From the NCBI RefSeq assembly GCF_011090385.1, contig NZ_SEWW01000009.1, positions 1 through 64,000 of the forward strand: a stretch of DNA of 64,000 nucleotides, given 5' to 3'. Positions 25,139 to 33,976 of the stretch are shown piece after piece. Each line of letters begins with the position of its first letter. Positions within the stretch are counted from its first letter, which is position 1. A model generated the notes under the pieces. The model was not told the origin of the DNA. It ran no database searches and worked only from the letters and a program-made list of their open reading frames with translations. This stretch comes from Aquirufa beregesia (GTDB lineage Bacteria; Bacteroidota; Bacteroidia; Cytophagales; Spirosomataceae). Made by a program: the position numbers and the translations under genes.

Positions 25139-27770
25139 ATAATTGATGTATTATTTCTGAAATTAATCCTGTCCATCCTGTCTGATGACTGGCTCCTAAA
25201 CCTTTTCCTGTATCTCCATCGAAATACTCAAAAAACAACATAGAATCCCTAAAATTCTCGTCCTCCTGCATCTTTTCATAAGTACCATACATCGGTATCC
25301 TACCTTCTTTATTCGGAATAAATAAATCCAATAAACGCTTAGAAACACCCTCTGCCGCATCCTTGATATTGACCATCACGCCAGAGTTCGTAGGAAACTC
25401 GACTTCATAATCCGTTCCATAATAATCGGAGAACTTTCTTAAAGAATCAATAATCAAGAAATTCATCGGGAACCAAATAGGACCTCGCCAATTGGAATTT
25501 CCACCAAACATATCTCCTGTCGATTCCGCTGGATCATAATTCACCTGAATCGTTCCTCCATCATAAATGAATTTATACGGGTGTTCTTGATGGTATTTAG
25601 ACAAAGTACGAATGCCAAAATCGGATAAAAACTCCGTTTCATCAAACATCCGCTTCATGATCATTTTCATCCGATGACCCCGCAAAATCGACAATAATCG
25701 ACTTTCTCCTTTGCCAGGTTCATACCAACGAGAAATCAAATTGGCCAAATCCGGTCGGTTATTCAATACCCATTCCACCCTTCTTTTAAACTGAGGCAGT
25801 TTTTCCAACATATCAGAAGTCAATACCTCCACCGCAAACAAAGGAATCAAGCCCACCATGGAACGCAATTTCAACAACATCAGGCTGCCATCTTCTTTGT
25901 GCAACATATCATAGTAGAACTGATCATCCTCATCCCACAAATTCAATTTATCTCCTCCAATGGTCTGCATCGCTCCTGCAATGTGCAAAAAGTGCTCAAA
26001 AAATTTGGAAGCCATGTCTTGATACACAGGCTTTTCAATAGAAATTTCACAGGCTATGCGGAGCATATTTAAACTATACATCGCCATCCATCCCGTCCCA
26101 TCTGCTTGCTCCAAGTGCCCCCCCGTAGGCAAGGTCGAGGAACGGTCAAAAACCCCGATATTATCCATCCCCAGAAAACCTCCACCAAAAATATTATTTC
26201 CTCCTTCATCCTTCAGGTTTACCCACCATGTGAAGTTCAACAAAAGTTTATGGAATATTCTTTCCAAAAAGGTAAGGTCACCCTTGCCTCCATTCATCTG
26301 CTTATCAATCTCATACACTTTCCAGGTCGCCCAAGCATGTACTGGCGGATTAACATCCGAAAATGACCATTCATAGGCTGGAATTTGACCATTGGGATGC
26401 ATGTAGTATTCCCGCAGGATAACCGCCAATTGACGTTTCGCAAAATCTGGATCTAACCTAGCCAATGGCAAGGTATGAAATGCCAAATCCCAGGCCGCAA
26501 ACCAAGGATACTCCCATTTATCTGGCATAGATAAAATATTGGCCGCATACATATGTCGCCAAGTACTATTCCTCCCCACCTTTCTACTCGGATGAGGTGG
26601 TGGCATGGAAGGATCTCCCTTGATCCATTCAAATACATTATAATAATACCATTGCTTCGTCCAAAGCATACCTGAATAGGATTGACGTTGAATATCACGC
26701 AACTTTTCCTCCTTCACATTGCCATGCATATCATCATAAAAGTCATTGGCTTCCTTAATTCTGGCTGAATAAACAGCATCAAAATCTTCAAAAGGATGAT
26801 GCATGGATTGGCTCGTCAATCGTAGTCGAAATACCTTTTTACCCCCAGCAGGGATTTTTGCCGAAAAACGAACGGCCGCCTTACTTCCTATATTATTAGG
26901 ATTGATGGTATTCTTGGCCTTATTGACGATATAATCATTGATTCCATCTTTCACAAAATGACTCAAATTGGGAGAATCATGCAAGCGACGGAAATTGGTT
27001 TCATTATCACAAAATAAAAACTCATCGGCATTCTCCGCATACAGCTTAAAACGACCCACTGCCCGATGATCCACTTCGATAAAAGAATGTCCAACACCCG
27101 TCAATAAGGGTTTGTATTTGTAATTCTCATAGCCCCAACACCACGTATTTCGATACCAAATGGTTGGCAAAACCGTAATGGGAGCAGCTACTTTCGCTCT
27201 ATTTTCTACGGTTACTTGAATTAATATATCTTGTTCATCCCCTTTGGCATACTCCATTTTGATATCAAAATATTCATTTCGATCAAAAATACCCGTATCC
27301 AATAACTCGTATTCAGGCTCTAAACGTGTCCTCTTTTTACTTTCATCAATCAGTTTTTGATAAGGAAAAGCTTGATGAGGGTACTTATAGCTCATGCGCA
27401 TATAGGAATGCGTTGGGGTAGAATCCTCGTAATAATACAATTCTTTCACATCCTCCCCGTGGTTAGATTCCCCACCAGTTAGACCAAAAAAACGTTCCTT
27501 TAAAATATGATCTTTATGGTTCCAAAAGGAAAAAGCAAAGCAAACATGCTGCTTATTATCAGAGATTCCTCCTATACCTTCCTCCCCCCAACGGTAGGCT
27601 TTGGAACGCGCCATGTCGTGAGTGATGGAGTCCCAAGCATTTCCATGAGCTGAATAATCCTCACGTACCGTACCCCATTGTCTTTCTGTTAAATATGGTC
27701 CCCACTTCTTCCAACCTTTATTATCATTCCGAGTTTTTAATCGTGCACGCTCCGCTCCTAGTTCCGACAT
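25131..27770 (-). CDS. GH63-like (MGH1-type) glucosidase
   Basis: From ATG 27770 the protein has 879 residues, without signal peptide, so it is cytoplasmic. It has an N-terminal beta-sandwich region and a C-terminal (alpha/alpha)6 barrel as in GH63: WEYPWFAAWDLAFHTLPLA, GGFLGMDNIGVFDRSS, GTGWMAMYSLNML and NSNWRGPIWFPMNFL are typical blocks. The acid/base residues are probably the D in WAAWDLAF-type and the E/D near ESTGDMFGG, but I cannot fix them. Likely substrate is a gluco- or mannosyl-oligosaccharide or mannosylglycerate-type compound. The stop lies within the Rid gene start. A 24-residue longer frame exists to 27842. Confidence 0.85.
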   Translation of the reverse strand: MSELGAERARLKTRNDNKGWKKWGPYLTERQWGTVREDYSAHGNAWDSITHDMARSKAYRWGEEGIGGISDNKQHVCFAFSFWNHKDHILKERFFGLTGGESNHGEDVKELYYYEDSTPTHSYMRMSYKYPHQAFPYQKLIDESKKRTRLEPEYELLDTGIFDRNEYFDIKMEYAKGDEQDILIQVTVENRAKVAAPITVLPTIWYRNTWCWGYENYKYKPLLTGVGHSFIEVDHRAVGRFKLYAENADEFLFCDNETNFRRLHDSPNLSHFVKDGINDYIVNKAKNTINPNNIGSKAAVRFSAKIPAGGKKVFRLRLTSQSMHHPFEDFDAVYSARIKEANDFYDDMHGNVKEEKLRDIQRQSYSGMLWTKQWYYYNVFEWIKGDPSMPPPHPSRKVGRNSTWRHMYAANILSMPDKWEYPWFAAWDLAFHTLPLARLDPDFAKRQLAVILREYYMHPNGQIPAYEWSFSDVNPPVHAWATWKVYEIDKQMNGGKGDLTFLERIFHKLLLNFTWWVNLKDEGGNNIFGGGFLGMDNIGVFDRSSTLPTGGHLEQADGTGWMAMYSLNMLRIACEISIEKPVYQDMASKFFEHFLHIAGAMQTIGGDKLNLWDEDDQFYYDMLHKEDGSLMLLKLRSMVGLIPLFAVEVLTSDMLEKLPQFKRRVEWVLNNRPDLANLISRWYEPGKGESRLLSILRGHRMKMIMKRMFDETEFLSDFGIRTLSKYHQEHPYKFIYDGGTIQVNYDPAESTGDMFGGNSNWRGPIWFPMNFLIIDSLRKFSDYYGTDYEVEFPTNSGVMVNIKDAAEGVSKRLLDLFIPNKEGRIPMYGTYEKMQEDENFRDSMLFFEYFDGDTGKGLGASHQTGWTGLISEIIHQLYG

Positions 27771-28029
27771 ATCCTTTAATTTGTATGAATAAATGCAAAT
27801 CGCAAAGTTATTGATTTCAGGCAGATTCGAAATAGAAACCAAGACGAATTCAAAACTACCGCTGAAAAATACTATTGAAGATTGAAATTAGTCCATAAAC
27901 AGGTTTAAATCCTACCTTAAATTCTTCCAAAAATGAATATATTGCTAATCAAATGGCTTGATTTTAATTCGTAATATCAAAATTGATTCATTTCTTTGGT
28001 TTCAGCTTACCAATCCTTCCATCAGCAAC

Positions 28030-29787
28030 ATGAAAAAATATTTCCTCTTCCTTTCCCTAACAACTTTAGTCTGTTTTCAATCTTTAGCTCAGGCTCCTAA
28101 TGTTGCTTTAAACCAATTGACAGATTCATTCTATGAAAATCAAATTCAAATGAATCCCATTTCCGCCACTCAAAATGGAGATAATCGATTCAATGATCAA
28201 TTGACTTTTGATTTTACGGACGATTATCGGGCTAAACAAAAAGCATTTTCGCTAAAGACTTTAGCCAGCTTAAAAAGTATCCCAGTAAAGGACTTGAATG
28301 AAAACGACCGACTGAGTTATGAAATTCTAAAAAATGCGCTGGAACTAAACCTAGAAGGATTAACATTCCCAGAAAATCACATCCCTCTCAATCAATTTCA
28401 AGGATTTCATTTAACCTTTGCCCAATTAGGCTCTGGATCGGTTGTTCAACCCTTTAAAACCGTCAAAGACTATGCCAATTGGGAAAAAAGAATGCATTTA
28501 GGCGCCGCTTGTTTAGACAGTAGTATCGTCTATTTCAAAAAAGGGTTAAAGGCAAATTATGTTTTGCCCAAAGCTTTGGTCCTTAAATTAATCGGACAAT
28601 TAGAATCCTTTGACAAATCAGATATCACCCAAAGTACTTTTTATGGACCTTTGAAAAACTTCCCAGCGAGTTTTAGCCCAGCAGAAAAAAATCAATTTAT
28701 TACATCCTATTCATCCATTATTCAGCAGGAAATCATTCCTGCCTACCGTCGATTAGCTGTTTTTATCAAAAACGAATATTTACCGAAAGCCCGTGCTACA
28801 TCTGGTGCACAAGGACTACCCAATGCTGCAAGGTTTTATCAATACAAAATCCGACAAATGACCACGACCAACATGTCGGCCAACGAAATCCATGCCATAG
28901 GACTGAAAGAAGTGAAACGCATTCAAGAAGAGATGGAAAAAACCAAAAAGTCGGTGGGCTTTTCTGGCGACCTAAAAGCATTCTTTCATTTTATAGAAAA
29001 CGATCCACAATTTATGCCTTTCAAAACGGAAGCTGAGGTTATTGAGGGCTTTTATGCCATTTATCGGAGAATGGAAAATAAGGTAAAAGGCATGTTTGGT
29101 GTGATCCCTAAAACCCGATTTGAGGTGCGAGCAACCGAGGCTTTCCGTGCTGCCAGTGCCGCTGCTCAATACAATCCGGGTTTAGCGGATGGATCTAGAC
29201 CGGGCATTTTTTATGTGCCTATTTTGGATGCTACTAAATTCAACAATAGTGGGATGGAAAGCTTATTCCTCCATGAAGCCATTCCAGGCCACCATTATCA
29301 AGTGAGCTTGCAAAGAGAAAATGCCAGCATCCCAGCCTTTCGCCGCTTTGGATTCAATGCTGCTTATGGTGAAGGCTGGGGTTTATATGCAGAAAGTCTA
29401 GGGAAAGACTTAGGTTTATATACTGATCCATACCAATATATGGGAGCTTTAGGACACGAAATTCACCGTGCCATTCGTTTGGTAGTGGATACCGGTATCC
29501 ATTCCAAAAACATGAGCCGAGAAGAAGCGATTGAATACATGATGGCCAATGAACCCATTAGTCTTCAAAAAGCCACCGCCGAAATTGAGCGCTATATGAC
29601 CTATACAGGACAAGCCCTTTCCTACAAAATTGGTGAATTGAAAATCAAAGAAATTAGAGCGCGCATCGAGAAAAAACTGGGTAAAAAATTCAACCTCAGT
29701 CAATTTCATGATGAACTCCTAAAAGATGGGCGCTTACCATTAGATCTACTATCAGAAAAAATGGATCGCTGGGCCAATAAACAATAA
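28030..29787 (+). CDS. DUF885 family exported putative metallopeptidase
   Basis: From ATG 28030 the protein (585 residues) starts with signal peptide MKKYFLFLSLTTLVCFQSLA. The DUF885 hallmark LFLHEAIPGHHYQ (about residues 417-429) is a zinc-type HExxPGHH motif; E-rich helix EGWGLYAESLGKDLGLY follows. No enzymatic activity is firmly known for most of the family. A tandem paralogue follows 29 bases downstream, with very similar sequence throughout, including TREEAIEYMMANEP-like and ATAEIERYM blocks. A longer frame from 27958 adds 24 residues before the signal peptide and is not preferred. Confidence 0.9.
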   Translation: MKKYFLFLSLTTLVCFQSLAQAPNVALNQLTDSFYENQIQMNPISATQNGDNRFNDQLTFDFTDDYRAKQKAFSLKTLASLKSIPVKDLNENDRLSYEILKNALELNLEGLTFPENHIPLNQFQGFHLTFAQLGSGSVVQPFKTVKDYANWEKRMHLGAACLDSSIVYFKKGLKANYVLPKALVLKLIGQLESFDKSDITQSTFYGPLKNFPASFSPAEKNQFITSYSSIIQQEIIPAYRRLAVFIKNEYLPKARATSGAQGLPNAARFYQYKIRQMTTTNMSANEIHAIGLKEVKRIQEEMEKTKKSVGFSGDLKAFFHFIENDPQFMPFKTEAEVIEGFYAIYRRMENKVKGMFGVIPKTRFEVRATEAFRAASAAAQYNPGLADGSRPGIFYVPILDATKFNNSGMESLFLHEAIPGHHYQVSLQRENASIPAFRRFGFNAAYGEGWGLYAESLGKDLGLYTDPYQYMGALGHEIHRAIRLVVDTGIHSKNMSREEAIEYMMANEPISLQKATAEIERYMTYTGQALSYKIGELKIKEIRARIEKKLGKKFNLSQFHDELLKDGRLPLDLLSEKMDRWANKQ

Positions 29788-29816
29788 AGTAATCAAAAAA
29801 AATAAACCATAATTCA

Positions 29817-31589
29817 ATGAAAAAATTAATCACTTTACTGGCATTGTTCCTATTTTGGGGCTGCCAAAACAAAGAAAATACGGCAACGATGCCCAGCCAT
29901 GATGCCCTTGGAAAATTAGTTGATACATACTATGAAGATCAACTAAAACTAAACCCTGTCAATGCCACGGTAAACGGCGACAATCGTTACAATGATCAAT
30001 TAACTTTTGATTTCACAGACAGTCACCGTGCCAAACTAAAAGACCTTTATCAAAAAACATTAGTACAACTGGAGGGAATTGATCGTGAAACATTGAATGA
30101 TAATGATCAACTCACCTTTGATATTCTGAAACGAGAATTAAACCTAAACTTGAAGGGATTGGGCTTTAAAGATAACTACATACCACTAAATCAATTTTAT
30201 AGCTTCCATTTAATTTTCGCACAATTAGGCAGCGGCTCTGTCATACAGCCGTTCAAGAACGTGAAAGATTATGATAATTGGCTGAAAAGAATGGAATTAG
30301 GCGCTGTTTATTTAGATAGCACTCAAACCTATTTTAGAAAGGGAATGGCCAACAAATTTGTATTGCCTAAAATTTTAGTGGAAAAAATGATTGGTCAATT
30401 GGAATCCTTTGCGACCAAAGACATCACTAAAAGTACCTTTTATGGACCTATTACCAATCTTCCCAAAAACTTCTCAGCTGAAGATAAAAAAAGGTTAACG
30501 GCAGCTTATACCTTAGTCATTCAAAATCAAGTAATTCCCGCCTACGAAAGAATAGCAGCATTCTTAAAAAAGGAATATTTGCCTGTAGCTCGAACAAGCG
30601 CTGGGATCAGTGAAGTGCCAGACGGGCAAGCTTATTATACCTATTTGATTGAAACAATGACCACAACAAAAAAACCTGCGGAAGAAATCTACCAAATGGG
30701 TTTGAAGGAAGTCAAACGTATTCAATCTGAAATGATTCGAATCAAAAACACCGTTGGGTTCAAAGGCGATTTACCTGCATTTTTTGAGTACATGAAAAAT
30801 GATCCAAAATTTTATCCATACCAAAAACCAGAAGAAGTATTGGCTGCCTTCCATGCTATTCATAAAAAAATGGAGCCTAAATTGATGGAAATGTTTGCTA
30901 ACAAACCTAAGACGCCCTTTGAAATCAGGCAAACTGAAGCATTCAGAGCCGCCAGCGCTAGTGCCGAATATTTCGCAGGTTCAGAAGATGGGACTCGTCC
31001 AGGTATCTTTTATGTTCCCATATTAGATGCCAAAAATTTCAACTACTCCAGTGGGATGGAAAGCTTATTTTTACACGAAGCCATTCCTGGTCATCACTAT
31101 CAAATTAGTTTACAACAAGAAAATAAATCAATCCCTAAATACCGAAGATTTGGGGGCAATTCAGCTTATGCAGAAGGATGGGCCTTGTATACCGAAAGTC
31201 TAGGAAAAGAATTAGGCCTTTATACAGACCCTTATCAGTACATGGGTGCTTTAGGAGATGAAATGCACCGAGCTATCCGACTAGTAGTAGATGTTGGAAT
31301 TCATGCTAAAAAAATGACTCGAGAAGAAGCGATTGACTACATGATGGCGAATGAACAGATCAGTATGCAAGGCGCTACAGCAGAAATAGAACGTTATATG
31401 GTCATTCCAGCTCAAGCTTTAAGCTATAAAATAGGCGCCTTAAAAATCCGAGAAATTAGAGAAAAAGCTAAAACCCAATTGGCGGATAAATTTAATCTAG
31501 CGAAATTTCATGATGAAATACTTAAGGACGGTAATATGCCCTTAGAGGTGTTAGAGGCTAAAATGGATCGTTGGGTACAAAAGCAATAA
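29817..31589 (+). CDS. DUF885 family lipoprotein, tandem paralogue
   Basis: The 590-residue protein is a close paralogue of its upstream neighbour and has the same metal motif LFLHEAIPGHHYQI. It differs at the N-terminus: MKKLITLLALFLFWGC is a lipoprotein signal with Cys16, so it should be lipid-anchored while the other copy is soluble. The region around Cys16 is followed by Q-N-K-E-N. It is followed by the GSCFA gene after six bases, suggesting one transcript of three genes. Confidence 0.92.
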   Translation: MKKLITLLALFLFWGCQNKENTATMPSHDALGKLVDTYYEDQLKLNPVNATVNGDNRYNDQLTFDFTDSHRAKLKDLYQKTLVQLEGIDRETLNDNDQLTFDILKRELNLNLKGLGFKDNYIPLNQFYSFHLIFAQLGSGSVIQPFKNVKDYDNWLKRMELGAVYLDSTQTYFRKGMANKFVLPKILVEKMIGQLESFATKDITKSTFYGPITNLPKNFSAEDKKRLTAAYTLVIQNQVIPAYERIAAFLKKEYLPVARTSAGISEVPDGQAYYTYLIETMTTTKKPAEEIYQMGLKEVKRIQSEMIRIKNTVGFKGDLPAFFEYMKNDPKFYPYQKPEEVLAAFHAIHKKMEPKLMEMFANKPKTPFEIRQTEAFRAASASAEYFAGSEDGTRPGIFYVPILDAKNFNYSSGMESLFLHEAIPGHHYQISLQQENKSIPKYRRFGGNSAYAEGWALYTESLGKELGLYTDPYQYMGALGDEMHRAIRLVVDVGIHAKKMTREEAIDYMMANEQISMQGATAEIERYMVIPAQALSYKIGALKIREIREKAKTQLADKFNLAKFHDEILKDGNMPLEVLEAKMDRWVQKQ

Positions 31590-31595
31590 TCATTC

Positions 31596-32567
31596 ATGCT
31601 GTTTACTACTTCATTTTCCATCCCAGAATCCTCCCATAAATGGGAGCCTGATACGCAAGCACTCAGTATAGGCTCATGCTTTGCCGAAAACATGGGCAAA
31701 AGGATGGAAAATTTACCTATAAATATCATCAACCAACCTTTTGGAACTCTTTTTCATCCTAATGCTATCCTAAAAGCCCTTCAAACAGACAAGCTTTCTC
31801 CGATAGAATTAGTCAATCAGCAGGGAATATGGTTACACCCAGATTATCATTCTAGTCTATGTGCCACTGACCCTTCTGATTTGATGGAGCTGATTCAGCA
31901 GCGACAACAGATCGTTAAAAAAAGCTTGGGCCAAAGCCAGTTTTTACTCATTACTTGGGGAACAGCCTATTACTATTGGGATAAAAAATTAAAAAGACCC
32001 ATTGCCAATTGCCATAAACAAGCGGCAAATTCCTTTGAAAAACGAATATCCACCCTGGATGAAATCATCACCCCTTACCAGGAGTTTATTCAAAAAATAA
32101 GCAAGAAAAACCCTGAGCTCCGCATCATATTGACAGTTTCCCCAGTCCGCCATACCAAAGACGGCATACCAGAAAATGCTGTCTCAAAAGCCCTGCTTCG
32201 TTTGGCCGCTGAAGCCTTGAAAAATAAGCATCCTCAAGTAGACTATTTCCCTGCTTATGAAATCATGATGGATGAATTACGTGATTATCGATTTTATGCT
32301 GCTGACATGATTCATCCCAATGACATGGCAGAGGAATACATTTGGCAAAAATTCACAGAAAGCTATTTCAGTAAGGAATTATTGAGCATTGAGAAAAAAT
32401 GGAAAGCCGCATTCCAAACCATACATCATCAATTTCACCCAGCCAAAAAAGCACTTTATGTACAAAGTTTAGAACAATATAAAATCGAATTTTCAAGCCC
32501 TTCCCTCAGCTATGATACGAGCAAAATAGTACAAGCCATCCAAGCTCGAATTTTATCAATTAGTTAA
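31596..32567 (+). CDS. GSCFA-domain protein
   Basis: The 323-residue protein carries the defining motif SIGSCFAEN (about residues 26-34) and the distant SGNH-hydrolase-like features DMIHPNDMAEEYIW (about 229-242). GSCFA domains are related to GDSL/SGNH esterases; substrates are unknown. There is no signal peptide, so it is probably cytoplasmic. It follows the DUF885 pair closely on the same strand. The next gene has its own promoter. Confidence 0.9.
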   Translation: MLFTTSFSIPESSHKWEPDTQALSIGSCFAENMGKRMENLPINIINQPFGTLFHPNAILKALQTDKLSPIELVNQQGIWLHPDYHSSLCATDPSDLMELIQQRQQIVKKSLGQSQFLLITWGTAYYYWDKKLKRPIANCHKQAANSFEKRISTLDEIITPYQEFIQKISKKNPELRIILTVSPVRHTKDGIPENAVSKALLRLAAEALKNKHPQVDYFPAYEIMMDELRDYRFYAADMIHPNDMAEEYIWQKFTESYFSKELLSIEKKWKAAFQTIHHQFHPAKKALYVQSLEQYKIEFSSPSLSYDTSKIVQAIQARILSIS

Positions 32568-32598
32568 TTTTGAAAGGCAAACAAAGGTGAAAATACCT

Positions 32599-32606
32599 TA
32601 TATTTG
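32599..32606 (+). promoter_or_regulatory. -7 promoter box of mrp
   Basis: TATATTTG, exact TAnnTTTG. A possible TTG start at 32604 lies inside this box, so ATG 32631 is the start. Confidence 0.6.
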
Positions 32607-32630
32607 AGGTTTGATAGAGATAAAGCATTC

Positions 32631-33713
32631 ATGGGAGAATTAAGCGTAAGTAAAGAAATCATTTTAGGTGCCTTAAGTACCGTTCAAGAACCCGATTTGA
32701 AAAAAGATTTGGTCACTTTGGGCATGATTAAAGATGTGGAATTAGGCATTGGTGAAGTTCGTTTCACCGTAGTGTTAACTACTCCTGCCTGCCCTTTAAA
32801 AGAAAAAATCAGACAAGATTGTGAGGAAGCGATCCACCGTTTGGTGCATCCTGACCTAAAAATAACCATCAACATGACGGCAGAAGTGACTAGTTTAACT
32901 TCTTCCGACCCATTGATTCCCGGTGTAAAAAATGTGATTGCTATAGCTTCTGGTAAAGGAGGAGTAGGTAAATCAACGGTAACGGCCAACCTGGCTATGG
33001 CATTAAAACAAAGCGGTGCTAAGGTCGGAATTTTAGATGCAGATATTTCAGGACCCTCCATACCTGTGATGTTCGGTGCGGAGGAATTACAGCCATTGGT
33101 TCAAGAGGTTAACGGTAAAAACCGTATTCAACCCATCATGCAATATGGCATTAAGATGATTTCCATGGGCTTCTTAGCCCCTAGTGATAGTCCGGTGCCT
33201 TGGCGAGGTCCCATGATGACTCAGGCTTTACGCCAGTTTTTTGGAGATACGAACTGGGATGAACTAGATTATTTATTGATTGACCTTCCTCCAGGAACTT
33301 CTGACATTCACTTAACCTTGGTGCAATTGATTAAATTGACAGGTGCGGTGATTGTTACCACGCCACAAAAAGTAGCCCTTTCGGATGCCACCAAAGGTTT
33401 GCAATTTTTCAACCAAGCAGGCATCAATGTACCCATTTTAGGTTTAGTAGAAAATATGGCCTATTTTACACCGGCTGAATTACCTGATAATAAGTATTAT
33501 TTATTTGGTAAAGATGGAGGTAAAAAATTGGCAGAAAAATATAAAGTACCCTTCTTAGGAGAAGTTCCTTTAATTCAAGCCATCCGTGAAGCGGGGGATG
33601 AAGGAAAGCCTATTGCAGCCACAGAAGGTCCAAGTGCCACGGCATTTGCGACCATTGCCGCTAATTTAGCCCAACAAATTGCTATTAGAAACGCTTCTAC
33701 GCCACGTCAATAA
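32631..33713 (+). CDS. mrp: Mrp/ApbC-type ATPase, iron-sulfur cluster carrier
   Basis: From ATG 32631 the protein has 360 residues: an N-terminal MIP18/DUF59 domain (about 5-85, with LTTPACPLKEKI) and a P-loop ATPase domain with deviant Walker A ASGKGGVGKST (about 103-113) and DLPPGTSD. Mrp proteins carry Fe-S clusters to targets. The CxxC pair that other Mrp proteins hold near their C-terminus is absent: the corresponding segment reads ENMAYFTPAELPDNKYYLFG. This seems a Bacteroidota-type variant. It starts a four-gene run with the NifU-like gene three bases downstream. Confidence 0.93.
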   Translation: MGELSVSKEIILGALSTVQEPDLKKDLVTLGMIKDVELGIGEVRFTVVLTTPACPLKEKIRQDCEEAIHRLVHPDLKITINMTAEVTSLTSSDPLIPGVKNVIAIASGKGGVGKSTVTANLAMALKQSGAKVGILDADISGPSIPVMFGAEELQPLVQEVNGKNRIQPIMQYGIKMISMGFLAPSDSPVPWRGPMMTQALRQFFGDTNWDELDYLLIDLPPGTSDIHLTLVQLIKLTGAVIVTTPQKVALSDATKGLQFFNQAGINVPILGLVENMAYFTPAELPDNKYYLFGKDGGKKLAEKYKVPFLGEVPLIQAIREAGDEGKPIAATEGPSATAFATIAANLAQQIAIRNASTPRQ

Positions 33714-33716
33714 TCC

Positions 33717-33971
33717 ATGGAAAACCATCCTCTATACTCGAAAGTACAAGCAGCCCTTGATTCCATACGGCCCTACCTCATTGCCGACGGTGGAAATGTG
33801 GAAATCATTGAGATTACGGAAGACAATCGCCTAAAGCTTAATTTACTAGGTGCCTGCAAGTCTTGCAACATGTCTGCCATGACATTTAAAGCCGGTGTAG
33901 AAGAGGCCATTCGCCGAGAAGTTCCCGAAATCACATTCGTAGAAGAGTTAAGTCAAACCGTACAATCTTAA
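33717..33971 (+). CDS. NifU C-terminal-domain protein (Fe-S scaffold)
   Basis: The 84-residue protein is a lone NifU-type domain: IRPYLIADGGNVEIIEI and the cluster motif GACKSCNMSAMTFK (CxxC about residues 45-48). It may hold a cluster with Mrp, three bases upstream. The following ATP-grasp gene begins five bases after its stop. Confidence 0.93.
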   Translation: MENHPLYSKVQAALDSIRPYLIADGGNVEIIEITEDNRLKLNLLGACKSCNMSAMTFKAGVEEAIRREVPEITFVEELSQTVQS

Positions 33972-33976
33972 GTTGC

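Noticed and set aside
32604-32630. TTG start for mrp
   Set aside because: The TTG is part of the -7 box TATATTTG.
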